In this document: in pieces, positions 1 to 11,962 of the stretch | How the letters are laid out: every line of letters begins with the position of its first letter | Numbering within the stretch: the stretch's first letter is position 1 | Origin: CAVRUZ01 sp963724495 | GTDB lineage: Bacteria; Actinomycetota; Actinomycetes; Propionibacteriales; DAIQRJ01 | Assembly: GCA_963724495.1 (NCBI GenBank) | Contig: CAVRUZ010000006.1 | Span: 496,001-560,000 of the forward strand | Reading direction: 5' to 3' | DNA length: 64,000 nucleotides | Made by a program: the position numbers and the translations under genes | The notes under the pieces: model-generated | What the model saw: only the letters and a program-made list of their open reading frames with translations | Told to the model about the DNA's origin: nothing | The model's database searches: none

Positions 1-918
1 GGCCTCGACCGGCGCCTCCAGCGCCAGCTTGCGTCCTACTTCGACGCGCGCCTCGTGCACGACCCGGCCACCGATGGTGGTGTCGGGGCGGGCCAGGTAG
101 ACGTACTCGAAGATGCAGCCCTTGCGGTCGGCCTCGGCGAAGCGGGTGGAGCGAACGCCGTCGGCGTCGATCGCCAGCAGTTCACCGGGCTCTACCTCGC
201 GGACGAAGGTGGCGCCCACGATGTCGAGGGCGGCGGTCTCGCTCGCCACCACCCAGCCGCGCTCCAGCCGGCCGAGAACCAATGGCCGGACTCCCTGCGG
301 GTCGCGAGCCGCGTAGAGGGTGTCCTCGTCCATGAACACGAGGGAGTAGGCACCCTTGAGCAACGGGAGCACCTTGGCGGCCGCTTCGGTGAGGTTCGCG
401 TCGTGCAGCCCGGCCAGCAGCGCCGTCAGCACGCCGGTGTCGCTGGTGGAGGAGAGGTCGGAGATCAGCGCCGGCTCGACGCCGACAAGTGCGGTGAGCC
501 GGCCATCGGCGGCCTGCTCGATGAGTTCGGCGGTGTTGGTGAGGTTGCCGTTGTGGGCAAGAGCGACGCCCCCTACCGATGACGACCGGAAGGTCGGCTG
601 GGCGTTGCGCCAGGTGGAGCTGCCGGTGGTGGAGTAGCGGCAGTGCCCGATGGCGAGGTGACCCTTCAGCGATTCGAGGGTCGGCTCGTCGAACACCTGC
701 GACACCAGGCCCATGTCCTTGAAGACCATGATCTGGGAGCCGTTGCTCACCGCGATGCCGGCGGATTCCTGGCCGCGGTGCTGCAGTGCATAGAGGCCGT
801 AGTAGGTGAGCTTGGAGACAGCCTCACCTGGGGCCCACACGCCGAAGACGCCGCAGGCGTCCTTCGGGCTGGGGTCGTCGGGGTCGAGATCGTGCGACAG
901 TGCCGGGACTGACCTCAC
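1..918 (-). CDS. purF: Amidophosphoribosyltransferase, C-terminus cut by window edge
   Basis: First committed step of purine synthesis: moves the amide nitrogen of glutamine onto PRPP to give phosphoribosylamine. The frame opens at GTG 918 and runs 306 codons off the left edge, so the phosphoribosyltransferase half is mostly outside. DACGVFGVW places the catalytic N-terminal cysteine at residue 22, meaning a short propeptide is removed as in actinobacterial PurF. YALQHRGQESAGI (about 43-55) and GHCRYSTTGSSTWRNAQP are class II glutamine amidotransferase signatures. No Shine-Dalgarno is seen; a TACACT -10-like box lies 7 nt upstream, so the start looks leaderless. It heads the minus-strand purine genes and lies next to an SCP-domain gene, as purF does in mycobacteria. 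Confidence 0.95.
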   Translation of the reverse strand, partial: MRSVPALSHDLDPDDPSPKDACGVFGVWAPGEAVSKLTYYGLYALQHRGQESAGIAVSNGSQIMVFKDMGLVSQVFDEPTLESLKGHLAIGHCRYSTTGSSTWRNAQPTFRSSSVGGVALAHNGNLTNTAELIEQAADGRLTALVGVEPALISDLSSTSDTGVLTALLAGLHDANLTEAAAKVLPLLKGAYSLVFMDEDTLYAARDPQGVRPLVLGRLERGWVVASETAALDIVGATFVREVEPGELLAIDADGVRSTRFAEADRKGCIFEYVYLARPDTTIGGRVVHEARVEVGRKLALEAPVEA

Positions 919-925
919 TGGCGCA

Positions 926-931
926 AGTGTA
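926..931 (-). promoter_or_regulatory. -10 box for leaderless purF
   Basis: On the minus strand the hexamer TACACT sits 7 nt before the purF GTG. The spacing fits transcription starting at the start codon itself. No ribosome binding site is present in between. Confidence 0.5.
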
Positions 932-949
932 GTTGTCGGGCGAGCTGGA

Positions 950-2737
950 TCAGGACCGTTCCACTCCCCGGGCCACCTGATCGTCGCGCTGAAGGCCCGC
1001 GAGCTCGGTGAGGAACATCGCCTCGGCCACGCAGACCCGCTCGAACTCCGCCAGATGCAGGCTCTCGTTCGCACCGTGAGCGCGGGAGTCCGGATCCTCC
1101 ACACCGGTCACGAGAATGGCTGCGTTCGGAAACGTCTCGGCGAATGCGGCGACGAACGGGATCGACCCGCCGACGCCGATGTCGACCGGCTCGACGCCCC
1201 ATGAGCCGGCGAACGACCGGCGAGCGGCATCGTGCACACGGCTTGTCGCGTCGATCACGGCGCCGGGGGCCGACGACGTCTCCCCGATCGTGACCTGGGC
1301 TCCCCAGGGCGCGTGCGTGAGCAGGTGATGGGTCAGCGCGGCGAGCGCCTGGTCCGGGTCCTGGGCCGGTGAGATGCGCACGCTGACCACGGCCCGCGCC
1401 GACGGGATCAGCGTGTTGGACACATCGGCGACCGACGGGGCGTCGATGGCCAGCACCGCGACCGCGGGCTCGTGCCACAGCTGCGCCGCGATCCCTCGGC
1501 CGGCCGCCAGCTCCACCGACGGCAGGACGCCGGCTTCCGCGCGCAGCCGGTCGACGGGGTAGTCCACCTCGGCTCCCGCGTAGCCAGTGAGGCCCTCGAT
1601 GGCACAACTGCCGTCGGGATGGTGCAGCGTCGACAGCAGCCGGGCGAGCGCGGTCAGGGCATCGGGCACCGGGCCGCCGAACGCGCCCGAGTGCACCGCG
1701 TGGTCGAGTGTGGCAACCGTGACAACGGCGTCGACAAGTCCGCGCAGCGTGGTGGTGAGCGCGGGTTCGCCGATGGCGAGATTCGTCGAGTCGGCGAGGA
1801 TGATCGCGTCGGCAGCGAGGGCCGGAGCGTGCTCGGCGAGGAACTCGGGCAGTGTCGGCGACCCGGTCTCCTCCTCACCCTCGACGAACAGCGTGACGCC
1901 AACGGGTGGCGAGCCGGCGAAGGTCCGGACCGCGGCAAGATGTGCGGCGATGCCCGCCTTGTCGTCGGCAGCCCCGCGACCGAACAGCCGGCCGCCCGAC
2001 TCCGTCGCCACGAACGGGTCGGTGGTCCAGGCGGCTCGACTGCCGATGGGCTGGACGTCGTGGTGCGCGTACAGCAGCACCGTCGGTGCTCCCGGCGGCG
2101 GCGGCCAGTGCGCAACCACGGCGGGTGCACCTTCGGCGGCTGTCAGCACGCTGACATCGGCGGCACCCGCGTCGCGCGCGAGCGCGGCCACGGCTTCGGC
2201 ACTGCGCCTGACGTCTGCCGCGCGCTCGGGGTCGGCGGACACGCTGGGTATCGCCACCAGGTCGGCGAGATCGGCGAGGACCCGTGGCATCAGCCCGGCC
2301 ACGCGCGCGCGGATGTCGACTTCCTCGGTGGCGGCTGACGCGTCGTTGTCGTGGTCGAGGAGGGGCAACAGCGCGGACAGGTCGCTCCGCCGGCCCGAGG
2401 CCGACACCCTGCCCGCCGACACGGCGTCCTCGAAGGACTGCCGCCCGGTGGCGAGAGCGAGCCAGGTCGCCGGGTCGGTCTCCACGACCGCCGGCGGTGT
2501 GCCCCGGCCGTGCCGCGTACCCGCGAGCACCTGGACCGCGCCGAACGGAGGCACCCGGACCTCGACCGATCGGCCGGGCGCCCTTGCGGCCAGCAGCGCC
2601 AGCGAGTGCTTCACGAGCAGGGACAGATCGGCGCGGTCGGGGGAAAGGCCGGCACGATCTGCCGCATCCACCCGTTCCAGCGCCGCCCGGGCGTCCTGGT
2701 CAGGAACGCGGCCACGGATCGCGTCGCTCCTCGGCAT
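950..2737 (-). CDS. SCP-like domain fused to M20 family dipeptidase
   Basis: One 595-residue frame joins two families. Residues 1 to about 130 resemble the actinobacterial sterol-carrier-family protein normally encoded alone beside purF (DPATWLALATGRQSFEDAV at 88-106, then SASGRRSDLSALLPL). Residues about 142-595 are a complete M20 zinc metallopeptidase: metal ligands in YAHHDVQP (223-230) and GRGAADDKAG (253-262), the catalytic EGEEETG, and a late HGANE histidine. The family cleaves dipeptides or N-acyl amino acids in the cytoplasm. Start ATG 2737 has a TAGCCT box 6 nt upstream. The junction (DNDASAATEEVD) shows no stop, so this is either a true fusion or two genes joined by an indel; other indels occur in this window. 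Substrate unknown. Confidence 0.8.
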   Translation of the reverse strand: MPRSDAIRGRVPDQDARAALERVDAADRAGLSPDRADLSLLVKHSLALLAARAPGRSVEVRVPPFGAVQVLAGTRHGRGTPPAVVETDPATWLALATGRQSFEDAVSAGRVSASGRRSDLSALLPLLDHDNDASAATEEVDIRARVAGLMPRVLADLADLVAIPSVSADPERAADVRRSAEAVAALARDAGAADVSVLTAAEGAPAVVAHWPPPPGAPTVLLYAHHDVQPIGSRAAWTTDPFVATESGGRLFGRGAADDKAGIAAHLAAVRTFAGSPPVGVTLFVEGEEETGSPTLPEFLAEHAPALAADAIILADSTNLAIGEPALTTTLRGLVDAVVTVATLDHAVHSGAFGGPVPDALTALARLLSTLHHPDGSCAIEGLTGYAGAEVDYPVDRLRAEAGVLPSVELAAGRGIAAQLWHEPAVAVLAIDAPSVADVSNTLIPSARAVVSVRISPAQDPDQALAALTHHLLTHAPWGAQVTIGETSSAPGAVIDATSRVHDAARRSFAGSWGVEPVDIGVGGSIPFVAAFAETFPNAAILVTGVEDPDSRAHGANESLHLAEFERVCVAEAMFLTELAGLQRDDQVARGVERS

Positions 2738-2743
2738 CGACTG

Positions 2744-2749
2744 AGGCTA
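2744..2749 (-). promoter_or_regulatory. -10 box for the SCP-M20 gene
   Basis: TAGCCT on the minus strand, 6 nt before the ATG at 2737, without a Shine-Dalgarno. Divergent with the TAGTCT box at 2803-2808. Confidence 0.45.
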
Positions 2750-2802
2750 GCGGCGGCGACGGAGAGCGGCCGAGCGGGTAACCCCGCGGACACATCTGCG
2801 GT

Positions 2803-2808
2803 CTAGTC
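2803..2808 (+). promoter_or_regulatory. -10 box for leaderless phosphotransferase gene
   Basis: TAGTCT lies 8 nt before the GTG at 2817. No ribosome binding site is visible in the gap, so the transcript is probably leaderless. Confidence 0.5.
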
Positions 2809-2816
2809 TCCGAAGC

Positions 2817-3464
2817 GTGGAGCTGTCGCTGCTGGCATCGGGAGCCGATGCGGACGTCTTCGCGATGGACGAGGCCCGCGTGCTGCGCCGGAGCCGCAAT
2901 CCCCGATCTGACTCCAGCCGCGAGGCAACACTCATGCAGCATGCCGGGAACTCCGGCTATCCCGTGCCGCACGTCTTTGCGGTCTCCGGGCCGACGCTCG
3001 TGCTCACCAGGGTCTACGGCCCGACCATGCTCGAAGCCCTCCTCGACGGCCGGTTGGACCTCGACGAGGGCGGGCGCATGCTCGTGTCGTTGCTGGCGCG
3101 GCTGCATGCCATCGCGCCGCCGAAGGGGACGCCCGAGGGAAGCCGACTCGTCCACCTGGACCTGCACCCATTGAACGTCCTGCTGTCGCCCGACGGCCCG
3201 GTGGTGATCGACTGGGCCAACGCCCGGCTCGACGATCCCGACTTCGACGTCGCCCTGTCGGCCCTGGTGATCGCGCTCGCCGCCAGCCAGCCGGGCGAGT
3301 ACGCCGAGCCGGCCAGGCTCCTGCTCAAGGCCTTCCTCGCCGAGTCCGGCTTGCCCGCTCCCCGACCGCTGACCCGCGCGGTGGCGTTTCGGACCGCGGA
3401 CCGGAACTTCACCGATGCCGAGCGGGCGGCGATGCCGAGCGCGGTCGACCTGCTGAGCCGCTGA
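2817..3464 (+). CDS. Kinase-like phosphotransferase (APH family)
   Basis: A 215-residue protein with the small-molecule kinase fold. HLDLHPLNVLL is the catalytic loop (HxDxxxxN) and VVIDWANARLDDPDFDVAL carries the metal-binding aspartate in the IDW form typical of aminoglycoside/choline-type phosphotransferases. The N-lobe is short (ELSLLASGADADVFAMDEARVLRRSR), with the glycine-rich loop reduced, so the protein is smaller than true APH enzymes (about 260-300). The neighbours give no hint of substrate; it is divergent from the SCP-M20 gene. Family assignment is firm, function unknown; a resistance role should not be assumed. Confidence 0.75.
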   Translation: MELSLLASGADADVFAMDEARVLRRSRNPRSDSSREATLMQHAGNSGYPVPHVFAVSGPTLVLTRVYGPTMLEALLDGRLDLDEGGRMLVSLLARLHAIAPPKGTPEGSRLVHLDLHPLNVLLSPDGPVVIDWANARLDDPDFDVALSALVIALAASQPGEYAEPARLLLKAFLAESGLPAPRPLTRAVAFRTADRNFTDAERAAMPSAVDLLSR

Positions 3465-3517
3465 CCGGGCGCCGCTACCCGGGCGCGACCCGTCGGTCGC
3501 GCATGCCGGTAGGCAGG

Positions 3518-3602
3518 TGCCAAAACTGACGCCAGATGACGGGGGCGCCGTTGGTTGAGCGTGGACAACGGCCAGGACGGCAAACTGGGGTCAGATTTGG
3601 CA
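3518..3602. repeat. Inverted repeat between phosphotransferase gene and purL
   Basis: The arm TGCCAAAACTGACGCCAG at 3518-3535 returns as the reverse complement at 3585-3602 (CTGGGGTCAGATTTGGCA), 16 of 18 positions matching, with a 49-nt spacer. The rest of the 446-nt gap 3465-3910 holds no gene I can support. The repeated GTGCCAAA...CTGACCCCA pattern recalls terminal repeats of IS21-type elements; no transposase is present, so it may be a remnant or a short non-autonomous unit. That link is inference. Confidence 0.5.
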
Positions 3603-3910
3603 TTCGCTGATCGGCAACGCCCGAGCGCCGGCGTGCCAATGCTCTCCAGACCCCGACTCCGAACCGCCCTCCACAGATAGCGGTGCCGTCCGTTCACAGC
3701 GGCCGCGGAGCGTCGAAGATTGGGCACTCAGGTGCCCGGACCGCCGGTCTGGCCGCGGGCGTCCAGGCACCGACGATCGGCACCCATCAGTCCTGGTGCC
3801 GATGCGGGGTCGGCCGCCGCTCCACCGCGGCGGCCGGCCTTGTCGGCTCGGGCGGCCCACCTGCGCGACCCCACCGGGCCGAGGCCAGCGCCACCACTTC
3901 CGGTCGTCGG

Positions 3911-6196
<2,286 letters not shown>

Positions 6197-6200
<4 letters not shown>

Positions 6201-6913
6201 CGCGCCACCAGGCTCGACAGGACCGACGCGAACATCCGCAGGCCGTCGGTGCCGTCGGTCTGGACACCCGCCGCCGACGACGGGCCGAACCCGGCCTCGG
6301 TGGCGTGTTCGGGATGTGGCATCAGGCCGACGACGTTCCCGCGGGCGTTGCAGATGCCGGCGATGTCATTGGCCGACCCGTTGGGGCTGGCGTGGCTCGC
6401 CGCCGGATCGACGACGTAGCGGAAGACCACGTGGCCGTCACCCTCCAGCCGGGCCAGAGTCTGGGCGTCGGCGCGATAGTTGCCTTCACCGTTCTTGAGC
6501 GGGATGACGATCGTCTCGTCTTGCTGGTACTCCCGCGTCCAGGCGGTGGACGTGTTCTCCACCCGCAGCAACTGGTCGCGGCACAGGAATGTCCTGTGGT
6601 CGTTACGGATCAGGGCGCCCGGAAGTAGGTGCGCCTCGCAGAGCACCTGGAACCCGTTACAGATGCCGAGAATCGGGAGACCGCGCCGGGCTGCCTCGAC
6701 CAACGACTCCATCACCGGGGTGAACCGGGCGATGGCCCCACACCGCAGGTAGTCGCCGTAGGAGAATCCGCCCGGGAGCACCACGGCGTCGACCGACCGC
6801 AGATCGTGGTCGCCGTGCCACAGGGCGACGGCCTCGGCCCCGGCGATGGTCACGGCCCGACGGGCGTCGACGTCGTCCAGGCTGCCAGGAAACGTCACCA
6901 CGCCGATGCGCAT
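6197..6913 (-). CDS. purQ: Phosphoribosylformylglycinamidine synthase subunit PurQ
   Basis: Glutamine amidotransferase subunit that feeds ammonia to PurL. 238 residues, full length for the family. Class I triad: nucleophile cysteine in GLPILGICNGFQVLCEA and histidine-glutamate in LMPHPEHATEAGF. VVLPGGFSYGDYLRCGAIAR is the PurQ-specific loop. Overlaps the purL start by 4 nt and shares one base with the purS stop (TGATG), so the three subunits are translationally coupled and made together. Confidence 0.96.
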
Positions 6914-7200
6914 CAGTCGGCAACTCCGTCGAGGAGTTCATCCCCGTCGAGCACGCGGACCGACACGACGTCCTCGATCACCGGGTTGCTCAAGACGTCG
7001 GTTGCGAGTGCGCGGATGCGGTCGAGCGACTCGTCGGTCACGTCGCCGTCGACGTCGAGCGTGAACCGCTTGCCCTGCCGGATCTCGGTGAGACCCACGG
7101 CATCGGCCTGGCCGAGTCGCCGTAGCGCAAGGAGGACGGCCTGGCCCTGCGGGTCGAGGATCTCCGGTTTCGGCATCACGTCGACCACGACTCGGGGCAC
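6913..7200 (-). CDS. purS: Phosphoribosylformylglycinamidine synthase subunit PurS
   Basis: Small subunit that bridges PurL and PurQ and helps channel ammonia. The family body begins VPRVVVDVMPKPEILDPQGQ and runs to the stop at 6913, giving 95 residues from GTG 7200; GTG 7215 (VKAEPV) is an alternative start. The frame is open much further upstream, but that part has no PurS similarity. A TAGAAT -10-like box lies near 7250 on this strand, which favours a start close to those GTG codons. Followed directly by purQ and purL. Confidence 0.88.
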   Translation of the reverse strand: MPRVVVDVMPKPEILDPQGQAVLLALRRLGQADAVGLTEIRQGKRFTLDVDGDVTDESLDRIRALATDVLSNPVIEDVVSVRVLDGDELLDGVAD

Positions 7201-7409
7201 GGGCTCTGCTTTCACTCGGGAGGCTGCGTTCAACCACTCAGCGGCACCGATTCTAGGACGCATGCATTGCTGCGACCCGGCCGTCCACGAAATGCGTAGT
7301 CCTGGACCTGCCACCGCGGGCGGATTGCCGAGCCTGGAGGCGAAATCACCAGCCAGGTAGTCACTTTCTGCTGTCATTCAGTCACACAAAGTAAGACCAA
7401 AGGAACATA

Positions 7410-7439
7410 TTGGGTAGTGGGGTTGCGGTGACCTAGTCT
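7410..7439 (+). promoter_or_regulatory. Promoter of the sigma factor gene
   Basis: TTGGGT (7410-7415), an 18-nt spacer and TAGTCT (7434-7439) form a housekeeping-type promoter upstream of the sigma gene. The leader then carries AGGAGG at 7481-7486, five nt before ATG 7492, which decides that start over the GTG at 7486. Confidence 0.45.
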
Positions 7440-7491
7440 GCTCCCGTGCCTGAATCGGTGCGATCCATGCACCAGGCCGCAGGAGGTGGCG

Positions 7492-10021
7492 ATGCCGGAC
7501 GTGCCGCCGCTCCCGCGACAGCGCGGCGACGGCGACCACTCCTCCCCCGCAGCCGTCCACGCTGACCTCGCGCTGATCGAAGCGGCACGCGGCGGAGATG
7601 CCGAAGCCACCGCTGCGCTGTTCCGCCGGCACCACCCGGCAGCAGTCCGATTCGCGCGGATGCTCGCCGGCTCCGCCGAGGATGCCGAGGACGTCGCGGC
7701 CGAGGGCTTCGCTCGCGTACTCAGCGCTCTGAAGGCGGGCAAGGGTCCCAACCTCGCGTTCCGGCCGTACCTGCTGACGACGGTCAAACGGATCTACTTC
7801 GAACAGCAGGCCGGTACTGCCCACGAGTCACCCGTGGAGGAGCTCGAGCCCTACCTCGTGCCGGATGTCAACGCCGACCGCACCGAGAAGTCGTTCGCGG
7901 CCGACGCCGCCATTCGGGCCTTCTCCTCGCTGCCGCAACGGTGGCAGGAGGTTCTCTGGCACACCGAGGTGGAGGGCGAGAAGCCCGCCGAGCTCGCGGC
8001 CAGTCTCGGTATGAGTGCCCGCAGCGTGAGCGCTCTCGCCTTCCGCGCCCGTGAGGGCCTGCGCCAGGCGTGGCTGCAGGCGCACATCGCCGAGGCGGTT
8101 CCCGAGGCCTGCCAGGGAACGCGCCAGCACCTCGGCGCCTACGTGCGCAATGGGCTCGGTCCGCGCCAGGAGGCAGTCGTCCGCCGACACCTCGACGAGT
8201 GCGGCGCCTGCACGGCGATCTATCTGGAGCTGGCAGGGGAGAACAGCTGGCTGCCGGCCATCGTCGCGCCAGCCCTGCTCGGCTCTGTCGCTCTCACCGC
8301 CTACCTGAAGGCAAGCGGGATCGTCCTCGGCAGCAGTCTGCTTGGGGCGGGCGGTGTCGCCGGCGGCAGTGCTGCTGGAGCGGGCGGTGTTGCTGGAGCC
8401 TCCGGCGCTGCTGGAGCCGGCGCGGCAGCGGCCGGATCCGCAGGAGCGGCAGGAGCTGCGGGCGGCGCAGCGGGAGCCGGTGCGGTCGCGGGTGTGGGAG
8501 CGACCGGTGCGGGGGTAGCGGCCTCCGGTCTGGGAGCCAGCGTCGGAGCCGTCGCCACCATGGCCGGCACCTTCGCCGAGGTGGCGGCCACGGCCACTCG
8601 GGTGATGGTGACCGCGGCCCAGGTGATGACCGGGGGTCGCGGTGTCGCCACGGTCGCCGGCGTCGTCGTCGCCGCAGTGGCAACCGCGGTCACGTTCAAC
8701 GGTGTTCCGAACACCGTCGGAACGCCGACTGCCAACGGTGCGATCAACACTCCGCGCGTCACCGCGCAACCACTGCAGGGCGGCAGCAACCCGATTCCGG
8801 TCGTTCCGGTGGGCACCCCGACTCCGACGCCCACGCCTGAGCCGACACCGCTGGCCGGGGCGTTGCCCACACCCCTCGCGACCCCCACTCCAGCAATGCC
8901 TGGTGAAGGCCCAGCGGCCACACCAGAACCCACGGTCCCGCCCGGTCCGATGCCTCCCGGCACGACGCCGGAGACGCCAACGCCTGCGCCCACGCCGACA
9001 CCTGCCCCGCCACCGCAACCCACACCGACCCCACCCAGCACCGACCCACCACCCACCACCGACCCACCACCTACCACCGACCCACCGCCCACCACCGACC
9101 CACCGCCCACCACCGACCCACCACCCACCACCGACCCACCACCCACCACCGACCCACCACCCACCACCGACCCACCACCTGTCAGCGACCCGCCGCCCAC
9201 CGTCGATCCAGCACCCGGCACCGATCCACCGGCACCGAGCCCCCTGCCTCCGGACCCCAGCCCGCCGCCGACACCGTCGGCCGATCCGAGTGCCCCGTCC
9301 GAGCCGTCGATCCCGACGGCTTCCTTCTCTGTGCGTCTTCCCGACGATCCGGTCACGCCCGGATCGACCGCCGCGGTACAGATCGCGACCACGGCAGAGC
9401 AGGCCGTGGTCGCGGCCCTTGCACTGTCGCCCGATGACGGTGTCCGCGCGACCTGCCTCGACTGCGTGGGGAGCGACGGGGGAGGAGTGACGGTTCCCCG
9501 GCTGGTTCGGTGACCGTGCACATCCTGGTGACCAACTCCACTGCGGAGTCCGGGCTGGTGGCGATCTCCGTGATCGACGAGGACGCCGACGTCTCTCTGG
9601 CGACCTGGTCCGGGACGCTGCGAATCGCGGCGGGCATTCGGGTGGACGCACCTGATGCCCAGGTCTCAGAACGTGCCTTCGCGCTCAACGAGCGCAACGC
9701 CCCGGACTCGCCCTCGGCGTCGCCACGATCACGTTCGACGCTGCCGTGCCGATCACCGTGCGGTGTGCGGATGGATTCCCATTCCCCGACCGGACCTGCC
9801 TCGAGGTGCCGATCGGACCCGAGCAGAAAACCATCGTCGCGGTGACCATCGGTCACCACGAGGCCACGCCTGCCACTGTCCAGGCGACGGTTACCGCCGC
9901 GCGGGTGGCCAGCGCCGAACCTTGCGGACGTGCGCCAGCCCCGGCCGTCTTCAACGCCGCGGTCACCGACACCTTCGGGCGGTCCGCCTGGCACAGGATG
10001 TCGGGACTCTTCCGGGTGTAA
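7492..10021 (+). CDS. ECF sigma factor with zinc finger, membrane and Pro/Thr-rich extracellular tail (frame interrupted twice)
   Basis: Residues 27-105 match sigma region 2 (AAGSAEDAEDV-type helix, FRPYLLTTVKRIYFEQQ) and 137-195 region 4 (LPQRWQEVLWHTEVEGEKPAELA, helix-turn-helix MSARSVSALAFRAREGL). Then follows an anti-sigma-like zinc finger, HLDECGAC with ligands H233, C237, C240, a membrane helix at about 255-275, an Ala/Gly-rich stretch, a Pro/Thr-rich region (about 440-610) and a beta-rich C-terminal domain. This resembles ECF groups whose anti-sigma part is fused to the sigma. The first frame stops at 9513, but sequence consistent with the same domain continues: adding one C to the CCCC runs at 9496-9499 and 9700-9703 joins three frames to a stop at 10021. 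Probably membrane-tethered and released by a signal; that is inference. Confidence 0.75.
9043..9186 (+). repeat. 18-bp tandem repeat encoding DPPPTT
   Basis: Eight consecutive copies of an 18-nt unit (GACCCACCACCCACCACC), the last one degenerate, inside the sigma factor gene. Each unit encodes DPPPTT. The translated stretch is a stiff, extended linker of the kind that spans the cell wall. Copy number is prone to slippage. Confidence 0.9.
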
Positions 10022-10096
10022 ACCCCTGATTCGCGACTTAATGCCCATTCGGGACGCATCTACTCATTACCGACAGTAACTGGCACAATTGGATGC

Positions 10097-11020
<924 letters not shown>

Positions 11021-11053
11021 GGCTCACCCCCGAGCAGGCCGTGCAACGCTGAC

Positions 11054-11962
11054 TCAGGACCCGCCGAATTCCGAGCCGGTGAGCCGCCGGTACGCATCCA
11101 GGTACCGCTCCCGGGTCAGGACCACGACCTCGTCCGGTATCCGCGGCATCGGTTCGTCCGGCGAGCCGGAGAAGCCAGACTCGTTTCGCAGCCAGTCGCG
11201 GATCACCTGCTTGTCGAACGACGGCTGGCTGACGCCCGGGCGGTAGGACTCGGCCGGCCAGAACCGGCTGGAGTCCGGTGTGCCCACCTCGTCGGCGAGC
11301 ACCAGATCGTCGGGGGCGTCGCCGGCGGTGCCGAACTCGACCTTCGTATCGGCGACGAGGATCCCGCGCTCCTGCGCCCAGCTCGCCATCCGCTCGTACA
11401 CCGCCACGGTGAGGTCCCGCGCCGATGCTGCCAGCCGCTCCCCGATCTGCGCCTCGACCGTGGCGAAGTCGATCGGCTCGTCGTGCCTGCCCTGCAGTGC
11501 CTTGGTGCTCGGCGTGAACAGCGGCTGTTCGAGCCTGCTCCCGTCGACGAGTCCAGGCGGCAGCTGGAGGCCCGACACCGAGCCGGCAGCCCGGTACTCG
11601 GCCAGACCGCCGCCGGTGAGGTACCCCCGGGCCACACACTCGACCGGCAGCATCGACAGCCGACGGCAACGGACCGCCCTGCCCTCGACCAGTTCCGGTA
11701 CCGGGCCCGGCACGAGCTGGTTGGGCACGAGATCGGCAAGCAGGTCGAACCAGAACAGCGACATCGCGGTGAGGATCCGGCCCTTGTCCGGGATCGTCGT
11801 CGGGAAGACCCGGTCGTATGCCGAGATCCGGTCGCTCGCCACCAGCAACAGGTCGTCGCCGATCGAGTAGATGTCGCGGACCTTGCCGGAATAGACCGGT
11901 TGTGCGCCCGGAACCGTCGGTGGGGACGGGATGTTCGGATCGGTCGCCTGCTCCGGGCTCAC
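11054..11962 (-). CDS. purC: SAICAR synthase
   Basis: Phosphoribosylaminoimidazole-succinocarboxamide synthase joins CAIR and aspartate with ATP in purine synthesis. 302 residues, the usual size of the long bacterial form. VYSGKVRDIYSIGDDLLLVASDRISAYDRV near the N-terminus is the glycine-rich ATP site; LPVECVARGYLTGGG and VLADEVGTPDSSRFW are further family motifs. The start overlaps the purB stop by 4 nt, so the two successive enzymes are co-translated. Confidence 0.96.
   Translation of the reverse strand: MSPEQATDPNIPSPPTVPGAQPVYSGKVRDIYSIGDDLLLVASDRISAYDRVFPTTIPDKGRILTAMSLFWFDLLADLVPNQLVPGPVPELVEGRAVRCRRLSMLPVECVARGYLTGGGLAEYRAAGSVSGLQLPPGLVDGSRLEQPLFTPSTKALQGRHDEPIDFATVEAQIGERLAASARDLTVAVYERMASWAQERGILVADTKVEFGTAGDAPDDLVLADEVGTPDSSRFWPAESYRPGVSQPSFDKQVIRDWLRNESGFSGSPDEPMPRIPDEVVVLTRERYLDAYRRLTGSEFGGS

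Noticed and set aside
2817..3464. Aminoglycoside resistance gene
   Set aside because: Only the general kinase motifs are present; the protein is short and in a housekeeping context.
9043..9186. Regular repeats that could suggest a CRISPR array
   Set aside because: Units are contiguous 18-mers without spacers and encode DPPPTT in frame; no cas genes nearby.
7828..9651. Long minus-strand open frames (607 and 406 codons) opposite the sigma factor
   Set aside because: They are antisense images of the repeat-rich coding strand: Gly/Arg/Trp-rich and without family similarity.
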